Assembly (NCBI RefSeq): GCF_030145145.1
Contig: NZ_JAQYWD010000011.1
Location: 62,001 to 126,000, forward strand
Length of the DNA: 64,000 nucleotides
Direction of reading: 5' to 3'
DNA from: Desulfobacula sp.
GTDB taxonomy: Bacteria; Desulfobacterota; Desulfobacteria; Desulfobacterales; Desulfobacteraceae
In this document: piece by piece, positions 16,017 through 25,594 of the stretch
Position numbering within the stretch: position 1 is the stretch's first letter
Layout: the number at the start of each line of letters is the position of its first letter
Program-made: the position numbers and the translations under genes
The notes under the pieces: generated by a model
What the model saw: the letters and a program-made list of their open reading frames with translations, nothing else
Database searches by the model: none
What the model was told of the DNA's origin: nothing

Positions 16017-16954
16017 AATAGTATCCTTTTATCGATCTGTTTTTTTTCAGGGTACGTGTTACATTCTTCATCAGCATAGTCGCATCGGTTTTTAAAGTAG
16101 CAGCCTTCCGGGAGATTCAGGAGCGAGGGCATGATTCCCGGTATCTGATACAGCCTGTCATTCTCATCATTTAATTTCGGCAGGCATGCAACCAACCCTT
16201 TTGTATATGGGTGCATGGGATTAAATATGATATCTTTCTTACGCCCATATTCCACAATTCTTCCAGCATACATCACAGCAATTTTATCACAAAGTTGAGA
16301 CACAACGGCGATATCATGGGTTATTAAAATCAATGAAGAGTTCATATCTTTGCTGAGTTTTTTCATCAGGTACAGAATTTGTGCCTGGATGGTCACATCC
16401 AAAGCCGTTGTGGGTTCATCAGCAATTAAAAGTTTGGGATTATTTAAAAGTGCCATTGCAATAACAACCCGTTGCTTCATTCCACCTGAGAGTTGATGGG
16501 GATAGCTCCCCATTCTTTTTTCAGCAGCAGGCATTCCAACCAATTTCAGGATGTCCAGACATGTTTTTCGGGCATCTTTTTTTGCCACCTTTTTATTATG
16601 ATATAATATGGTCTCAATTAATTGATCACCAATACTTATCACCGGATTTAATGACGTCTGGGGGTCTTGGAAAACCATGGAAATTTCATTTCCCCTGATC
16701 TTTTCAAGCTTTTCTTCGCTCAATGTAAGCAGGTTTATTCCATTAAAAATAATTTCACCCGCTACAATCTTTCCCGGGTCATCAATTAAGTTTAAAATGG
16801 AAAATCCAGTGATGGATTTACCAGCCCCAGACTCTCCGACAATCCCTAAAATCTCGCCTTTCTCAATTGAGAAATCAATTCCGTCTACTGACTTTACAAC
16901 CCCGTTTCTTGTAAAGAAATATGTTTTCAGATTATTTATTTCCAGAAGTGCCAT
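15992..16954 (-). CDS. oligopeptide/dipeptide ABC transporter ATP-binding protein (OppD/DppD-type)
   Basis: The 320-residue ATPase has Walker A GESGAGKSI, signature LSGGMKQRVVIAMAL, Walker B LLIADEPTTALDV and the C-terminal CYFKNRCDYADEEC extension. Together these identify the D-type subunit of the Opp/Dpp family. Its start codon overlaps the end of the permease gene upstream (shared base 16954). Substrate cannot be read from the sequence. The downstream amidohydrolase favours peptides or acyl-amino acids. Confidence 0.93.
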   Translation of the reverse strand: MALLEINNLKTYFFTRNGVVKSVDGIDFSIEKGEILGIVGESGAGKSITGFSILNLIDDPGKIVAGEIIFNGINLLTLSEEKLEKIRGNEISMVFQDPQTSLNPVISIGDQLIETILYHNKKVAKKDARKTCLDILKLVGMPAAEKRMGSYPHQLSGGMKQRVVIAMALLNNPKLLIADEPTTALDVTIQAQILYLMKKLSKDMNSSLILITHDIAVVSQLCDKIAVMYAGRIVEYGRKKDIIFNPMHPYTKGLVACLPKLNDENDRLYQIPGIMPSLLNLPEGCYFKNRCDYADEECNTYPEKKQIDKRILFCHKVKEN

Positions 16955-17808
16955 TATCGTTTCAGCCTTGGATTCATTATATCTCTCATCCGGTCACCCA
17001 CCAGGTTTATGGAAACAACCAGCACCATCAAAACAATACCCGGGAAAACGGAAGTCCACCAGTAGCCGCTGAATAAAACCTGATACCCGTTTGATATGAG
17101 CGAACCCAGGGAGGGCTCAGTAATAGGAACACCTAATCCCAGGAAACTCAACGTTGCTTCCAATATGATGGCATTTGCTATCCTTACGGTTGCAATAACA
17201 ATTATGGGCGCTGTAGTGTTTGGCATTATTTCGCCAAAAATAATTTTTAAATTGCGCATACCCAATGCCTGGGCCGACTGGGTATAATCTTTTTCTTTCT
17301 CCAAAAGGACCACACCCCTGGCCGTCCTTGCATAATAAACCCAGTTTACAAGGGTTATGGCAATAATGATTTTACCGATGCCGGCGCCCCAGAGTGCCAT
17401 GATAATCAAAGCAATTAAAATTGAAGGGAATGAGAGTTGAATATCGGCCACTCTCATGATAAGCGTGTCAACCCATCCACCATAGTAACCGGAAATCAAA
17501 CCGGCTGAAAAACCAATGATAACGGAGATAAACGTACTAACAAGCCCCACATACAAAGAAATCCTGAGTCCGTAAATAATGGCTGAATAAATATCTCTGC
17601 CCTGCTCATCTGTCCCTAAAACAAAATTAGTGTTGGGTGCCTGGAAACTGTTTTCTAGAAATAATTGTGTTAAATCATAGGGGTTCTGATACGTGAACAA
17701 TGATGGTGCAAGGGCCAATGCAATAAACAGTATAAATACTGCAAGGCCCGAAACAGCCATCTTATCTTCCATAAACTCTATTACCGCTTCGTTTGTAAAT
17801 AGTTTCAT
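16954..17808 (-). CDS. ABC transporter permease (OppC/DppC-type)
   Basis: The 284-residue membrane protein has an N-terminal transmembrane helix (about 20-38), a periplasmic stretch with FVLGTDEQGRDIYS, and five further hydrophobic segments. The cytoplasmic coupling loop reads YTQSAQALGMRNLKIIFGEIMPN, and LSFLGLGVPITEPSLG follows near the C-terminus. All are hallmarks of the C-type permease. It is followed without a gap by the ATPase gene and pairs with the permease encoded at 17808-18758. Confidence 0.93.
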   Translation of the reverse strand: MKLFTNEAVIEFMEDKMAVSGLAVFILFIALALAPSLFTYQNPYDLTQLFLENSFQAPNTNFVLGTDEQGRDIYSAIIYGLRISLYVGLVSTFISVIIGFSAGLISGYYGGWVDTLIMRVADIQLSFPSILIALIIMALWGAGIGKIIIAITLVNWVYYARTARGVVLLEKEKDYTQSAQALGMRNLKIIFGEIMPNTTAPIIVIATVRIANAIILEATLSFLGLGVPITEPSLGSLISNGYQVLFSGYWWTSVFPGIVLMVLVVSINLVGDRMRDIMNPRLKR

Positions 17809-18758
17809 TACACCCGCACTCTTGGATCAATAAATGTATAAAGGACATCGACTATAAAATTAATTGCAACGAAAATAACAGATATGCACAGCAGGTATGC
17901 AACAACGATGGGCCGATCAAGATTTTGTATGGAATCAATGATAAGTTTTCCAGTACCCGGCCAGGCAAATATGGTCTCAGTTATTATTGTAAACGCTACA
18001 AGTTGCCCAAACTGAATACCGATAACCGTAATCAAGGGAATCAATGTGTTTTTAAGGGCATGATAATAAACAATTATTCTTCGTGGAACCCCTTTTGCGG
18101 TAGCCAGTTTAATATAATCCTGGAGCAAAACCTCCATCATACCTGTTCGTGTTAATCTTAAAATAAGCGCCAGCTGAAAAGCTGAAAGCGTGATAACAGG
18201 CATAATCAAATGTTTTATGCCGTCCCAGGTGAGTGCGCTTGTAAAAAGAAAAACTTCCCCCCGCCCGGATGAGGGTAACACACCAAATACCACTGAAAAT
18301 ATCAGTACCAGTATCATGCCGGTCCAGAAAACAGGCACGGAAATTCCTATCAGGGAAAAAAACATGATGACCCTGCTCAGTATTGAATTGGGCTTTAAAG
18401 ACGATATTATTCCAAGGGGAATACCAAGAATGATTGAGAAAATCATTGCCAGCACAGAAAGTTCAAGCGTAGCGGGAAATCGTTCTATCACGATGTCCAA
18501 AGCCGGTTGTCCATATCTGAAGGAGTTGCCCAGATTCCCTTGCGCAACATTTTCCAGAAACTTTCCATATTGAATAATAAACGATTGGTCCAACCCCAGT
18601 GCATGCTTCATTTCAATAACCTCCTGTTGAGTCGCATCAATGGGAAGCATGAGTTCAACAGGATCACCGGCTTTGAACATGATAAAGAACACAATAAAAC
18701 TAATCGTAAACATGACTAAAACGGAATGAAACAATCTATTAAAGATATATTTAGCCAT
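17808..18758 (-). CDS. ABC transporter permease (OppB/DppB-type)
   Basis: The 316-residue protein begins MAKYIFNRLFHSVLVMFTIS, the classical DppB start, and has six transmembrane segments. It carries the ALGLDQSFIIQYGKFL extracytoplasmic loop, the coupling motif YIKLATAKGVPRR and the end motif NFIVDVLYTFIDPRVRV. Its stop overlaps the start of the next permease gene, so the two subunits are translationally coupled. Confidence 0.93.
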   Translation of the reverse strand: MAKYIFNRLFHSVLVMFTISFIVFFIMFKAGDPVELMLPIDATQQEVIEMKHALGLDQSFIIQYGKFLENVAQGNLGNSFRYGQPALDIVIERFPATLELSVLAMIFSIILGIPLGIISSLKPNSILSRVIMFFSLIGISVPVFWTGMILVLIFSVVFGVLPSSGRGEVFLFTSALTWDGIKHLIMPVITLSAFQLALILRLTRTGMMEVLLQDYIKLATAKGVPRRIIVYYHALKNTLIPLITVIGIQFGQLVAFTIITETIFAWPGTGKLIIDSIQNLDRPIVVAYLLCISVIFVAINFIVDVLYTFIDPRVRV

Positions 18759-18859
18759 TTTATTCCTTAAATGATAAGGATGATTTTATACCATAAAATC
18801 CATCCTTCAGGTACAAAACCATCCTTATTGTTGGTATTTATTCATCAAACGCCATACTG

Positions 18860-20392
18860 TTACTGGGTACTGATATCAAATACCCAGATACGGCTATCGG
18901 TTCTTGGTTCAAAATTAATGGTTTTACCGAATGCATACAAATCAACCTGGTAGTGCAGGGGAATAAAGCATTGAAGGTCTGTCAAAGCTATTTTTTGAGC
19001 CTTCTGCAGATATTTCAGCCGCTCATCAGGATTCATAATAGCCGATGATTGATCAATTAACGCATCAACTTCAGCATTTGAAAATCTTCCCCTGTTCCCA
19101 AACCCCTTAACGGTATCATATGAATGTACAATAGCATCTAAAATTGAACTTGCATCACCATCCGCACTTGCCCATCCCATCAGGAAGAAACTGGTGTTCA
19201 GCTTCCTGTTTTCAGCCCAGAAAGTAGATTTTGGCGTTGCATTGACCGTGACCTTTATCCCTATTTTTGAGAGGCTTGCAGCCACTGCCTGTGCGATTTG
19301 AGAATCATTTATATATCGATTGTTCGGGCTGTCAAGCTGTACTTCAAACCCATTTGGATATCCTGCTTCAGCAAGTAATTCTTTTGCTTTTTTCGGATCG
19401 TATTTTTCTCTTTCAATGCTGGGGTCATACCCAAAAACAACACTCGGGCTGAATTGGGCGGCTGGTATTGCAAAATCTTTCATCACATACTTAACGATAG
19501 CATCTTCATTTATGCCATAAAACAACGCTTTTCTAACTCGAACATCCAAAAACGGGTTTTTCCCGGTTGGGCTTTTTATGTGGGGAGAATCCTCACGAAA
19601 TTGATCCATCTGCAAAAAAATGAGTCTCAATCCGGGTTTTACAAAAAAATTCAATTTATCATTTCTTCTGACCCGGGCCACATCAACAACAGGAACCCTG
19701 TTAATGATATCGACTTCCCCGCTGAGTATTGCTGCAACTCGTGTTGCATTGTTTGTTAGGGGTCTGAAGACAACATTTTCAATTTCGGGTTTTCCCCGCC
19801 AGTGATCATTATATGCCGTTAATTTTATCAGATCCCCTTTGCGCCATGTAACCAGTTTGTAGGGTCCTGTCCCCACTGGATTTAGTGTTATCCATTCATT
19901 TGATTTACCCTCTACTGTTTCTTTATCCAGTATACCGACATAGGTCAGTTTTCGTAATAGAATTGGAAATGGTTTTTTTGTTACAAATTTAACGGTAAAG
20001 TCATCAATTTTAGAAAAGGACTCAATCATGGCCACCGTGCTTTTAAATCCGGATTTATCCCAATTTTTAACTCTGTCAAAAGAAAAGATGACATCATCGG
20101 CATTAAAGTTATTTCCGTTATGAAATTTTACGCCTTTTCTTAACTTTAAAATCCATACGGTGGGTTCCGGATTTGCCCAGGAAACCGCAAGGCTTGGCTT
20201 GGTTTTAATATCTTTATCAAAAGAAATCAAAGAATCGAAAATATTCGAAAGAATTGAATTTGTCGTCGTCTCATTCTGGTAATATGGGTCCATTGCCAAG
20301 GCCCCGGACGCGATACCAATTTTTAAATCCTTTGCAAAACATACCGAACTCAGCAAAGCTGTTGCCGCTAATACAATTAATAGTTTCTTCAT
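18860..20392 (-). CDS. peptide/nickel-type ABC transporter substrate-binding protein (family 5)
   Basis: The 510-residue protein has a Sec signal peptide (about 1-20, ending SSVCFA) without a lipobox, so it should be a free periplasmic protein. Family 5 motifs are NATRVAAILSGEVDII, LRKGVKFHNGNNFNADDVIFSF, VGTGPYKLVTW and DVRVRKALFYGINEDAIV. It delivers a peptide-like ligand to the two permeases that follow. AAAGGAG lies 6 bases before the ATG, and a TTGACA promoter lies 50-80 bases upstream. It is the first gene of the operon running to 13837. Confidence 0.93.
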   Translation of the reverse strand: MKKLLIVLAATALLSSVCFAKDLKIGIASGALAMDPYYQNETTTNSILSNIFDSLISFDKDIKTKPSLAVSWANPEPTVWILKLRKGVKFHNGNNFNADDVIFSFDRVKNWDKSGFKSTVAMIESFSKIDDFTVKFVTKKPFPILLRKLTYVGILDKETVEGKSNEWITLNPVGTGPYKLVTWRKGDLIKLTAYNDHWRGKPEIENVVFRPLTNNATRVAAILSGEVDIINRVPVVDVARVRRNDKLNFFVKPGLRLIFLQMDQFREDSPHIKSPTGKNPFLDVRVRKALFYGINEDAIVKYVMKDFAIPAAQFSPSVVFGYDPSIEREKYDPKKAKELLAEAGYPNGFEVQLDSPNNRYINDSQIAQAVAASLSKIGIKVTVNATPKSTFWAENRKLNTSFFLMGWASADGDASSILDAIVHSYDTVKGFGNRGRFSNAEVDALIDQSSAIMNPDERLKYLQKAQKIALTDLQCFIPLHYQVDLYAFGKTINFEPRTDSRIWVFDISTQ

Positions 20393-20441
20393 ACCTGCTC
20401 CTTTGTCGTGTTTATACTCTTTCTCATACTGTGAAGCGATA

Positions 20442-20471
20442 CCTATAGGATAGGAACTTGCTTTTTGTCAA
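20442..20471 (-). promoter_or_regulatory. sigma-70 promoter of the oligopeptide transporter operon
   Basis: On the minus strand TTGACA (complement of 20466-20471) is followed after 18 bases by TATAGG (complement of 20442-20447). This sits 50 bases before the binding-protein ATG. The spacer is almost entirely the 22-base sequence shared with 12652-12673, so the promoter appears to have been supplied by a mobile-element end. Confidence 0.5.
20446..20467. repeat. 22-bp direct repeat, copy B
   Basis: Identical over 22 bases to 12652-12673 and located within the promoter of the oligopeptide operon. The flanking bases differ between the two copies. The remaining intergenic stretch 20472-20960 has no recognised gene. 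It contains one copy of the decamer CAACTTTCGG near 20662. Confidence 0.7.
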
Positions 20472-20960
20472 CAAAACTATACGGCCGTCATAATCATAAA
20501 CGCTACCCATAAGAAGCGTAATGATTCAGCACGTATTCCCGAAGCCGCTTGAATGATAGAAAAAAGTTTACTTTTTCGGTAAATATTCGGCTTAGTCATT
20601 CATGGTAAATATTTTTACTTAATTTTTAAAAAATTCGGAACGCCAGCCAAAATATTTGTTACAACTTTCGGTCTTCAATGGACCTCAACTGTTTATGCCC
20701 TGGCTTTGAATGCCGATATCGTTTGTCCGAGGACCATTGCATTTTATCATGAGATAATTTCTGCAGAAACAGGATATGGCTATACAACTATCTATAATGG
20801 GTGTAGAATATTCTCTATTATAAAAATATTCTTGAATTGATTGTATAGAAATTTGATATAAAATTAATGGGTTATCGTCAATAAGCCTTCTGGTACATAT
20901 TGTGCAAAAACATGTATTGAATTTTTTTTATACCATCTGATAAAATGAGGATAAAATTGC

Positions 20961-22751
20961 ATGCAACCCAAAACCCTCCAACACCGCATTATGATTTTTA
21001 TCCTGATCCCTGTATTTTTTATTCTGACCGGAATGGGGTGGATCAGTTTCTTGTATACCCGCAATGCAATGCTCAAACAATGGGGCGAAACCGCTATTGC
21101 AAAACTTCAAAAATCCTCCCATATGATTGATATGCGCCTCAGCCGGACAAAATATTTATTGTCCATGTTAAAAAATAATTACAGCCAGGATCAGGGCCAT
21201 ATTGTTCACCGCTTCATTGTTGAACAATTGCAGGAAATGGAAGGGGTTGTTGAAGTAAATTCTGATTTTTTAAACGATACTCGCATCCCTGCATATGCTT
21301 CAAGACGGTACATGGTTAACCCGAATCCCATGCCTTTCGGTCGAATGGAAAAATTTCAATTATCGTTTCCCCAGTATAATGCTAAGCTCAACAGCGAAAC
21401 AGTATCCCTGTCAACAGATGTTAAAGATAAAATCGGTAAAAAAATCGGCCGGATTGAAGTGGTCATCTCTTTTCAGGATTTGATCGATCAAATCAGCAAG
21501 GCAAACTGGTGGAAAAATAATAAAGCATTTTTAATCGATCATGGGGGCAATATCCTCATCAGCACGCAACAGAATAAAGAAATTCCAAAATCAGACGTGT
21601 TCGCAGACACGGATCCATTGGAAAAAAAGACCTTAGAGGCATTAAAACAGAATCCATATGGTACCATCTTTGGCCCCGGTCATCCACCCGATGAAATAAG
21701 CGGATATTATCATTTGATTGAAGCGCCTTGGAGCCTTGTTCTTATTTCACCCGGCAATCAGGTATTGAAACCTATAATAAATTTCAGGCGGTATTATTTT
21801 ATTGTGGGTTTTTTATCTATTATATGTGTTCTCCTTTTTATCCGCATCTCGATTACAGGGACGGCCAACTCGATTAAACGGGTGTCCGAGGCTGCTAAAC
21901 ATCTTGCCAATGGAACGTTTAGCCAACAACTCCCCGTCCTGTCAAAAGATGAGGTGGGGGAGCTGACCTATAATTTTAATAAGATGACCCAGCAGTTAAA
22001 AGAACGATTAGAGCTGAAAGAGGCAATGAATTTGGCCATGAAAGTGCAGCAAGGCCTGCTTCCACCCACCAATTTTTCATATAAAAATATTGAGATCAGC
22101 GGTCGTTCTGTCTATTGTGATCAAACAGGCGGGGACTATTTTGATATCATCGAATTTCCCGATGAACCCGGGAAAATTTGTGTGGCAGTTGGTGATGTGG
22201 TGGGTCATGGAATAGGGGCAGCGCTTCTGATGGCAACGACTCGCGCACTATTACGAAGCCGGGTGACACAAAAAGGGTCTTTGTCCCGCGTCATGAACGA
22301 TGTCAATCGGCTGCTCTGTTTGGATACCCGTGATACGGGCAGTTTTGTTACCTTGTTTTTATTAATGGTTGATGTAAACAAAGATGAGCTTCAATGGGTT
22401 CGTGCCGGTCATGAGCCAGCCATGTTTTACAGTCCGGAACAAGAGAATATTACCGAACTCAAAGGTGAGGGAATCGTTCTGGGAGTGGATAAAGACTGGA
22501 CGTATACAAAAAATTTTCAGTATCATATTCCCAAAGGCACCGTTGTTTTAATCGGCACAGACGGCACCTGGGAAGTTGAAAACAAATCAGGAGAACGACT
22601 GGGTAAAAAAAGCGTGGAAAAGGTGCTTCAAAAATCAATTTTACTTTCCTCTGAAGAAATTGTACACTCGATTATATCGGAAACTCAAAAATTTCGCGGT
22701 GACATTCAACAGAATGATGATATTACGCTTTTAGTTCTGAAATTCCTATAG
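20961..22751 (+). CDS. membrane sensor with HAMP and PP2C (SpoIIE/RsbU-type) phosphatase domain
   Basis: The 596-residue protein has a transmembrane helix at about 10-32, a periplasmic sensor of about 240 residues (Cache-like, with WWKNNKAFLIDHGGNILIST near its end) and a second helix near 272-294. A HAMP linker follows with NSIKRVSEAAKHLANGTFSQQ. The C-terminal PP2C-type domain has DQTGGDYFDII, GDVVGHGIGAALLMATTRALLR and IGTDGTWEVEN, which hold the metal-binding aspartates. It is predicted to dephosphorylate a phosphoserine on an anti-sigma-antagonist (STAS) protein in response to an external signal. No STAS or anti-sigma gene is adjacent. A weak TGAGG precedes the ATG. Confidence 0.9.
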   Translation: MQPKTLQHRIMIFILIPVFFILTGMGWISFLYTRNAMLKQWGETAIAKLQKSSHMIDMRLSRTKYLLSMLKNNYSQDQGHIVHRFIVEQLQEMEGVVEVNSDFLNDTRIPAYASRRYMVNPNPMPFGRMEKFQLSFPQYNAKLNSETVSLSTDVKDKIGKKIGRIEVVISFQDLIDQISKANWWKNNKAFLIDHGGNILISTQQNKEIPKSDVFADTDPLEKKTLEALKQNPYGTIFGPGHPPDEISGYYHLIEAPWSLVLISPGNQVLKPIINFRRYYFIVGFLSIICVLLFIRISITGTANSIKRVSEAAKHLANGTFSQQLPVLSKDEVGELTYNFNKMTQQLKERLELKEAMNLAMKVQQGLLPPTNFSYKNIEISGRSVYCDQTGGDYFDIIEFPDEPGKICVAVGDVVGHGIGAALLMATTRALLRSRVTQKGSLSRVMNDVNRLLCLDTRDTGSFVTLFLLMVDVNKDELQWVRAGHEPAMFYSPEQENITELKGEGIVLGVDKDWTYTKNFQYHIPKGTVVLIGTDGTWEVENKSGERLGKKSVEKVLQKSILLSSEEIVHSIISETQKFRGDIQQNDDITLLVLKFL

Positions 22752-22789
22752 ATGATTTCACAAAAGAATGCCTCAAGCAACGCATTACA

Positions 22790-22903
22790 TTGGGTCAGGC
22801 TTTTTTTTATGGCACTTCTTACCTGTCTGGTCATGAAACAAAGATAAAAGCACCATAAAAAAGCCTGACCCCGTCCATTAGAACTTATGACCGAAAGTTG
22901 AGA
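22790..22903. repeat. palindromic MITE-like element, copy 2
   Basis: The inner arms TGGGTCAGGCTTTTTTTTATGG (22790-22811) and CCATAAAAAAGCCTGACCCC (22853-22872) match those of the element at 3859-4003. The right outer end ACCGAAAGTTGAGA (22890-22903) is also shared. The left outer arm is missing. It lies directly between the phosphatase sensor and the kinase-like gene and could act as a terminator or mRNA structure there. Confidence 0.75.
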
Positions 22904-22941
22904 TGATAAGTCAAACCCCTTTAGATAGGAGGGATATCAGT

Positions 22942-24003
22942 ATGAAATTAGCAAAGGAATCAAAAACTTTCATTATCGTCATTCTAACGATTGGCATTGC
23001 TCTATTCCATCTCACAGGGTCTGAAACCCATATGGGGACTCATATGATTCACCGGGAATTGTTTTTTTTCCCCATTATTCTCTCGTGTTTCTGGTTTGGG
23101 TTAAAACCCGGGCTGATTACTGTGGGAATTGTAAGCTTACTCTATGTTTCCCAGGCTTTTTTCGGAACGGAAACACAATTGCTGCTTGTTCCAACGCTTT
23201 TTCACCTGATCACGTTTCTGCTGGTAGCCATCATTCTTGGTGTTTTGGTGAACCAGAATGAAAAAATTCATGAAGAAAATATCAGGAAGAAAGAGTTGGC
23301 TGCCCTGGGAAACGCGGCATTAAACATTGGTATAGAAATCCAGGATGTATTGGTCGCCTTGAAAAAATCAGGGTGTCAATCAAAAGTGGATTCCCCGGAA
23401 AAAGACGAAATTGAAAAAGGATTTAACCGGTTGGACAAGCTTGTAAAGGTCCTTACCTCTTTTGATACACCCACGGACAGGCATGGGTTGAACTTCAATA
23501 TCAATCAAGTCATTGCCGAACAAATTTCTGCCTTAAAGGAAAAAGCCCATTTAGCAGGCATTAAAATTGAGACGATTTTAGACAAAAAAGAGTGTCTGTC
23601 CAAGGTGTCGGAAGAATCCATTGTTAAATTAATAAAAGATTTAATCGTGAATGCCATTGAAGCGTCTTCCCGGGGAAGAAAAATTTTGATCCGCACCCGC
23701 CACATGTCCACGTATAATATAGTAGAAGTTGAAGATGAGGGCGAGGGGATTAAACCTGAACACCTGAAAAAAATTTTTCACCCTTTTTTTACAACAAAAG
23801 AATACGGGCACGGACTTTCCCTGGCCTCAGATTATAAATTTATTCAAAGTTGTGGTGGTGATATGGCTGTCTCATCCAATTTTGGTAAAGGAACGATCTT
23901 TAAGGTTAAAATACCCATTGATGACCCTTCCAAGCCTATAAATGGCATGAACAAAATATCGGATTGGAATCCCAGGGAGAACAAGCAAGCGGTTGAAGAT
24001 TGA
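22942..24003 (+). CDS. histidine kinase-like membrane protein lacking the phospho-acceptor histidine
   Basis: The 353-residue protein has an N-terminal block of about four membrane segments (about 8-103) with HRELFFFPIILSCFWFGLKPG, like DUF4118/MASE-type sensor domains. A dimerisation helix follows with ALGNAALNIGIEIQDVL (122-137), in which the usual AHE(I) reads GIE(I): Ile131 replaces the phospho-acceptor His. The ATPase domain has DLIVNAIEASSRG (N box), VEDEGEGI (G1) and FFTTKEYGHGLSLA (F/G2). The ATG 22942 has AGGAGG 9 bases upstream and is preferred over the in-frame ATG at 22903, which lies in the repeat. No response regulator is adjacent. It may be a pseudokinase scaffold. Confidence 0.8.
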   Translation: MKLAKESKTFIIVILTIGIALFHLTGSETHMGTHMIHRELFFFPIILSCFWFGLKPGLITVGIVSLLYVSQAFFGTETQLLLVPTLFHLITFLLVAIILGVLVNQNEKIHEENIRKKELAALGNAALNIGIEIQDVLVALKKSGCQSKVDSPEKDEIEKGFNRLDKLVKVLTSFDTPTDRHGLNFNINQVIAEQISALKEKAHLAGIKIETILDKKECLSKVSEESIVKLIKDLIVNAIEASSRGRKILIRTRHMSTYNIVEVEDEGEGIKPEHLKKIFHPFFTTKEYGHGLSLASDYKFIQSCGGDMAVSSNFGKGTIFKVKIPIDDPSKPINGMNKISDWNPRENKQAVED

Positions 24004-24247
24004 CATTCGCAAGGGGATTAACTCTATTTTCAGGCCTTTCAGGATAAAAACAACTGGGTCTGACGTGTAGAATAGTCGAATACGCCTGTAGAATATCCGA
24101 CAACCTTCATTCAGGTGGAATCGCGGTTTTATTTTTAAACGATTAAAATCAGTTGGTTATGATCCGCTATACCCCTGGGCACAGAAAATGCTATAGCTAT
24201 CCATGAAAATGAACGCCAAAATGTGGAAAGATAGAAAAGGAGGCATA

Positions 24248-25594
24248 ATGAGAAAAACAAGGTCGTTGAGAATATTATTGGGTATCAGTATGTTGTTGGC
24301 TGTTCCGTCATTTTCTTATGCAATGAACAAAGCGACCGTGACAAACATCGAAAAAAGGTTTGTTCAAACCCTTTTTTTATCAGACCTGTTGAAATATGCG
24401 TATGAATCCAACCCCTCCATCAAAGCCTCGAAAGAATCATGGAGAATGTTTATTGAAAACTATCGTATCGGCAAAAGCTATCCCGACCCACAGTTGATGG
24501 TTACCTGGTTTCCTTCGCCCATAGAAACACGCCTGGGTCCCCAGGATTGGAACCTGACCCTGTCCCAAGCGATTCCATTTCCAGGAAAACTGACTCAGAT
24601 GGGTAAAGTCCTTGAGGCAGACACAAAAATTTCCAAACTCAAACTGGATAAAACCATCAAGTATATTGTGACTTCCATTTCCAGTTCATTTTATGAATTG
24701 ATCTATATTCAAAAGGCGATGGATATTGCCCAAGCAAATTTTGATTTAAATCAGAAATTGATCACCATCGGTGAGACCGCCTTTGCCCAGGATAGGGCAT
24801 TGTTTTATGACATTGCCAAAGCCCAGGCACAGACGGCCCAGATCCAGTATGATATTTTTCTTTTGGAAGAATTGGAACAGGCTGAAAAAGCAAGGATAAA
24901 TACCATATTGAACCGGGTTCCGGATGCGTTTTTGGGCAGGGCATCAGATCTTCTTTTCAGGGATGTCGTGTATCGCCTTGATGAAATTTATGATCTTTCC
25001 ATGACCCTTCAGGAAGATATTTTAATTGCCGATGAAGCGGTCATTAAATCTGAGGAAGCCGTCAAGCTGTCCCGGTATGAATCCCTTCCCAGCTTCAAGC
25101 TGGGCCTTTTCTATGCCGCCATTGGTGATCCTGATGTGTCAGTGCCGCCAGGGAATGCCGGGGATGATGCCATTGGCGTTCAATTGGGTTTGAATATCCC
25201 GTTATGGTTGGGGAAAAATAAAAGCGACGTATCCAAAGCCCTGGCTTTTCAGCGAAAGGCCAAAGCAGATAAAGTGTCCATTGCAAATCAGACAAAAGAG
25301 AAAATCAGCAGGCTCTGGTTCAAACTCCAAAATTCAAAACGATTAATTACCCTGTACGAAAAACAACTGATTCCCCAGTCCATACGATCTGTTCAAACTG
25401 CTGAAACATGGTACAGGCAAGGAAAAGGCAGTTTTTCCGATTTCCTTGAAATCCAGGCAACCGCCTATAATTTTCAATTGTCCCTTGCCCGGTCAATGGC
25501 AGATTACGGTAAAACCCTTGTCCAGCTTGAACAGCTGGCCGGCGTTATCCTGGATAAAAAGATTAAAGAAAAAAAAGGGGGAAATACCCCATGA
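24248..25594 (+). CDS. outer-membrane efflux protein, TolC/CusC family (first copy)
   Basis: The 448-residue protein has a signal peptide (about 1-25, ending SFSYA), then two TolC-type repeats rich in long helices. Typical features are LLKYAYESNPSIKASKESWR at the start, FPGKLTQMGKV before the first hairpin, LGLNIPLWLGKNKSDV in the second repeat and YRQGKGSFSDFLEIQAT near the end. The protein should form the trimeric outer-membrane exit duct for the CusBA pump. ATG 24248 has AAAGGAGG 5 bases upstream and is preferred over ATG 24203. The stop overlaps the next gene by four bases. It opens a seven-gene run extending to 35546. Confidence 0.88.
   Translation: MRKTRSLRILLGISMLLAVPSFSYAMNKATVTNIEKRFVQTLFLSDLLKYAYESNPSIKASKESWRMFIENYRIGKSYPDPQLMVTWFPSPIETRLGPQDWNLTLSQAIPFPGKLTQMGKVLEADTKISKLKLDKTIKYIVTSISSSFYELIYIQKAMDIAQANFDLNQKLITIGETAFAQDRALFYDIAKAQAQTAQIQYDIFLLEELEQAEKARINTILNRVPDAFLGRASDLLFRDVVYRLDEIYDLSMTLQEDILIADEAVIKSEEAVKLSRYESLPSFKLGLFYAAIGDPDVSVPPGNAGDDAIGVQLGLNIPLWLGKNKSDVSKALAFQRKAKADKVSIANQTKEKISRLWFKLQNSKRLITLYEKQLIPQSIRSVQTAETWYRQGKGSFSDFLEIQATAYNFQLSLARSMADYGKTLVQLEQLAGVILDKKIKEKKGGNTP

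Noticed and set aside
24060-24110. Short direct repeat with TGTAGAATA before the first tolC gene
   Set aside because: Two imperfect copies of about 10 bases are compatible with chance in AT-rich DNA.
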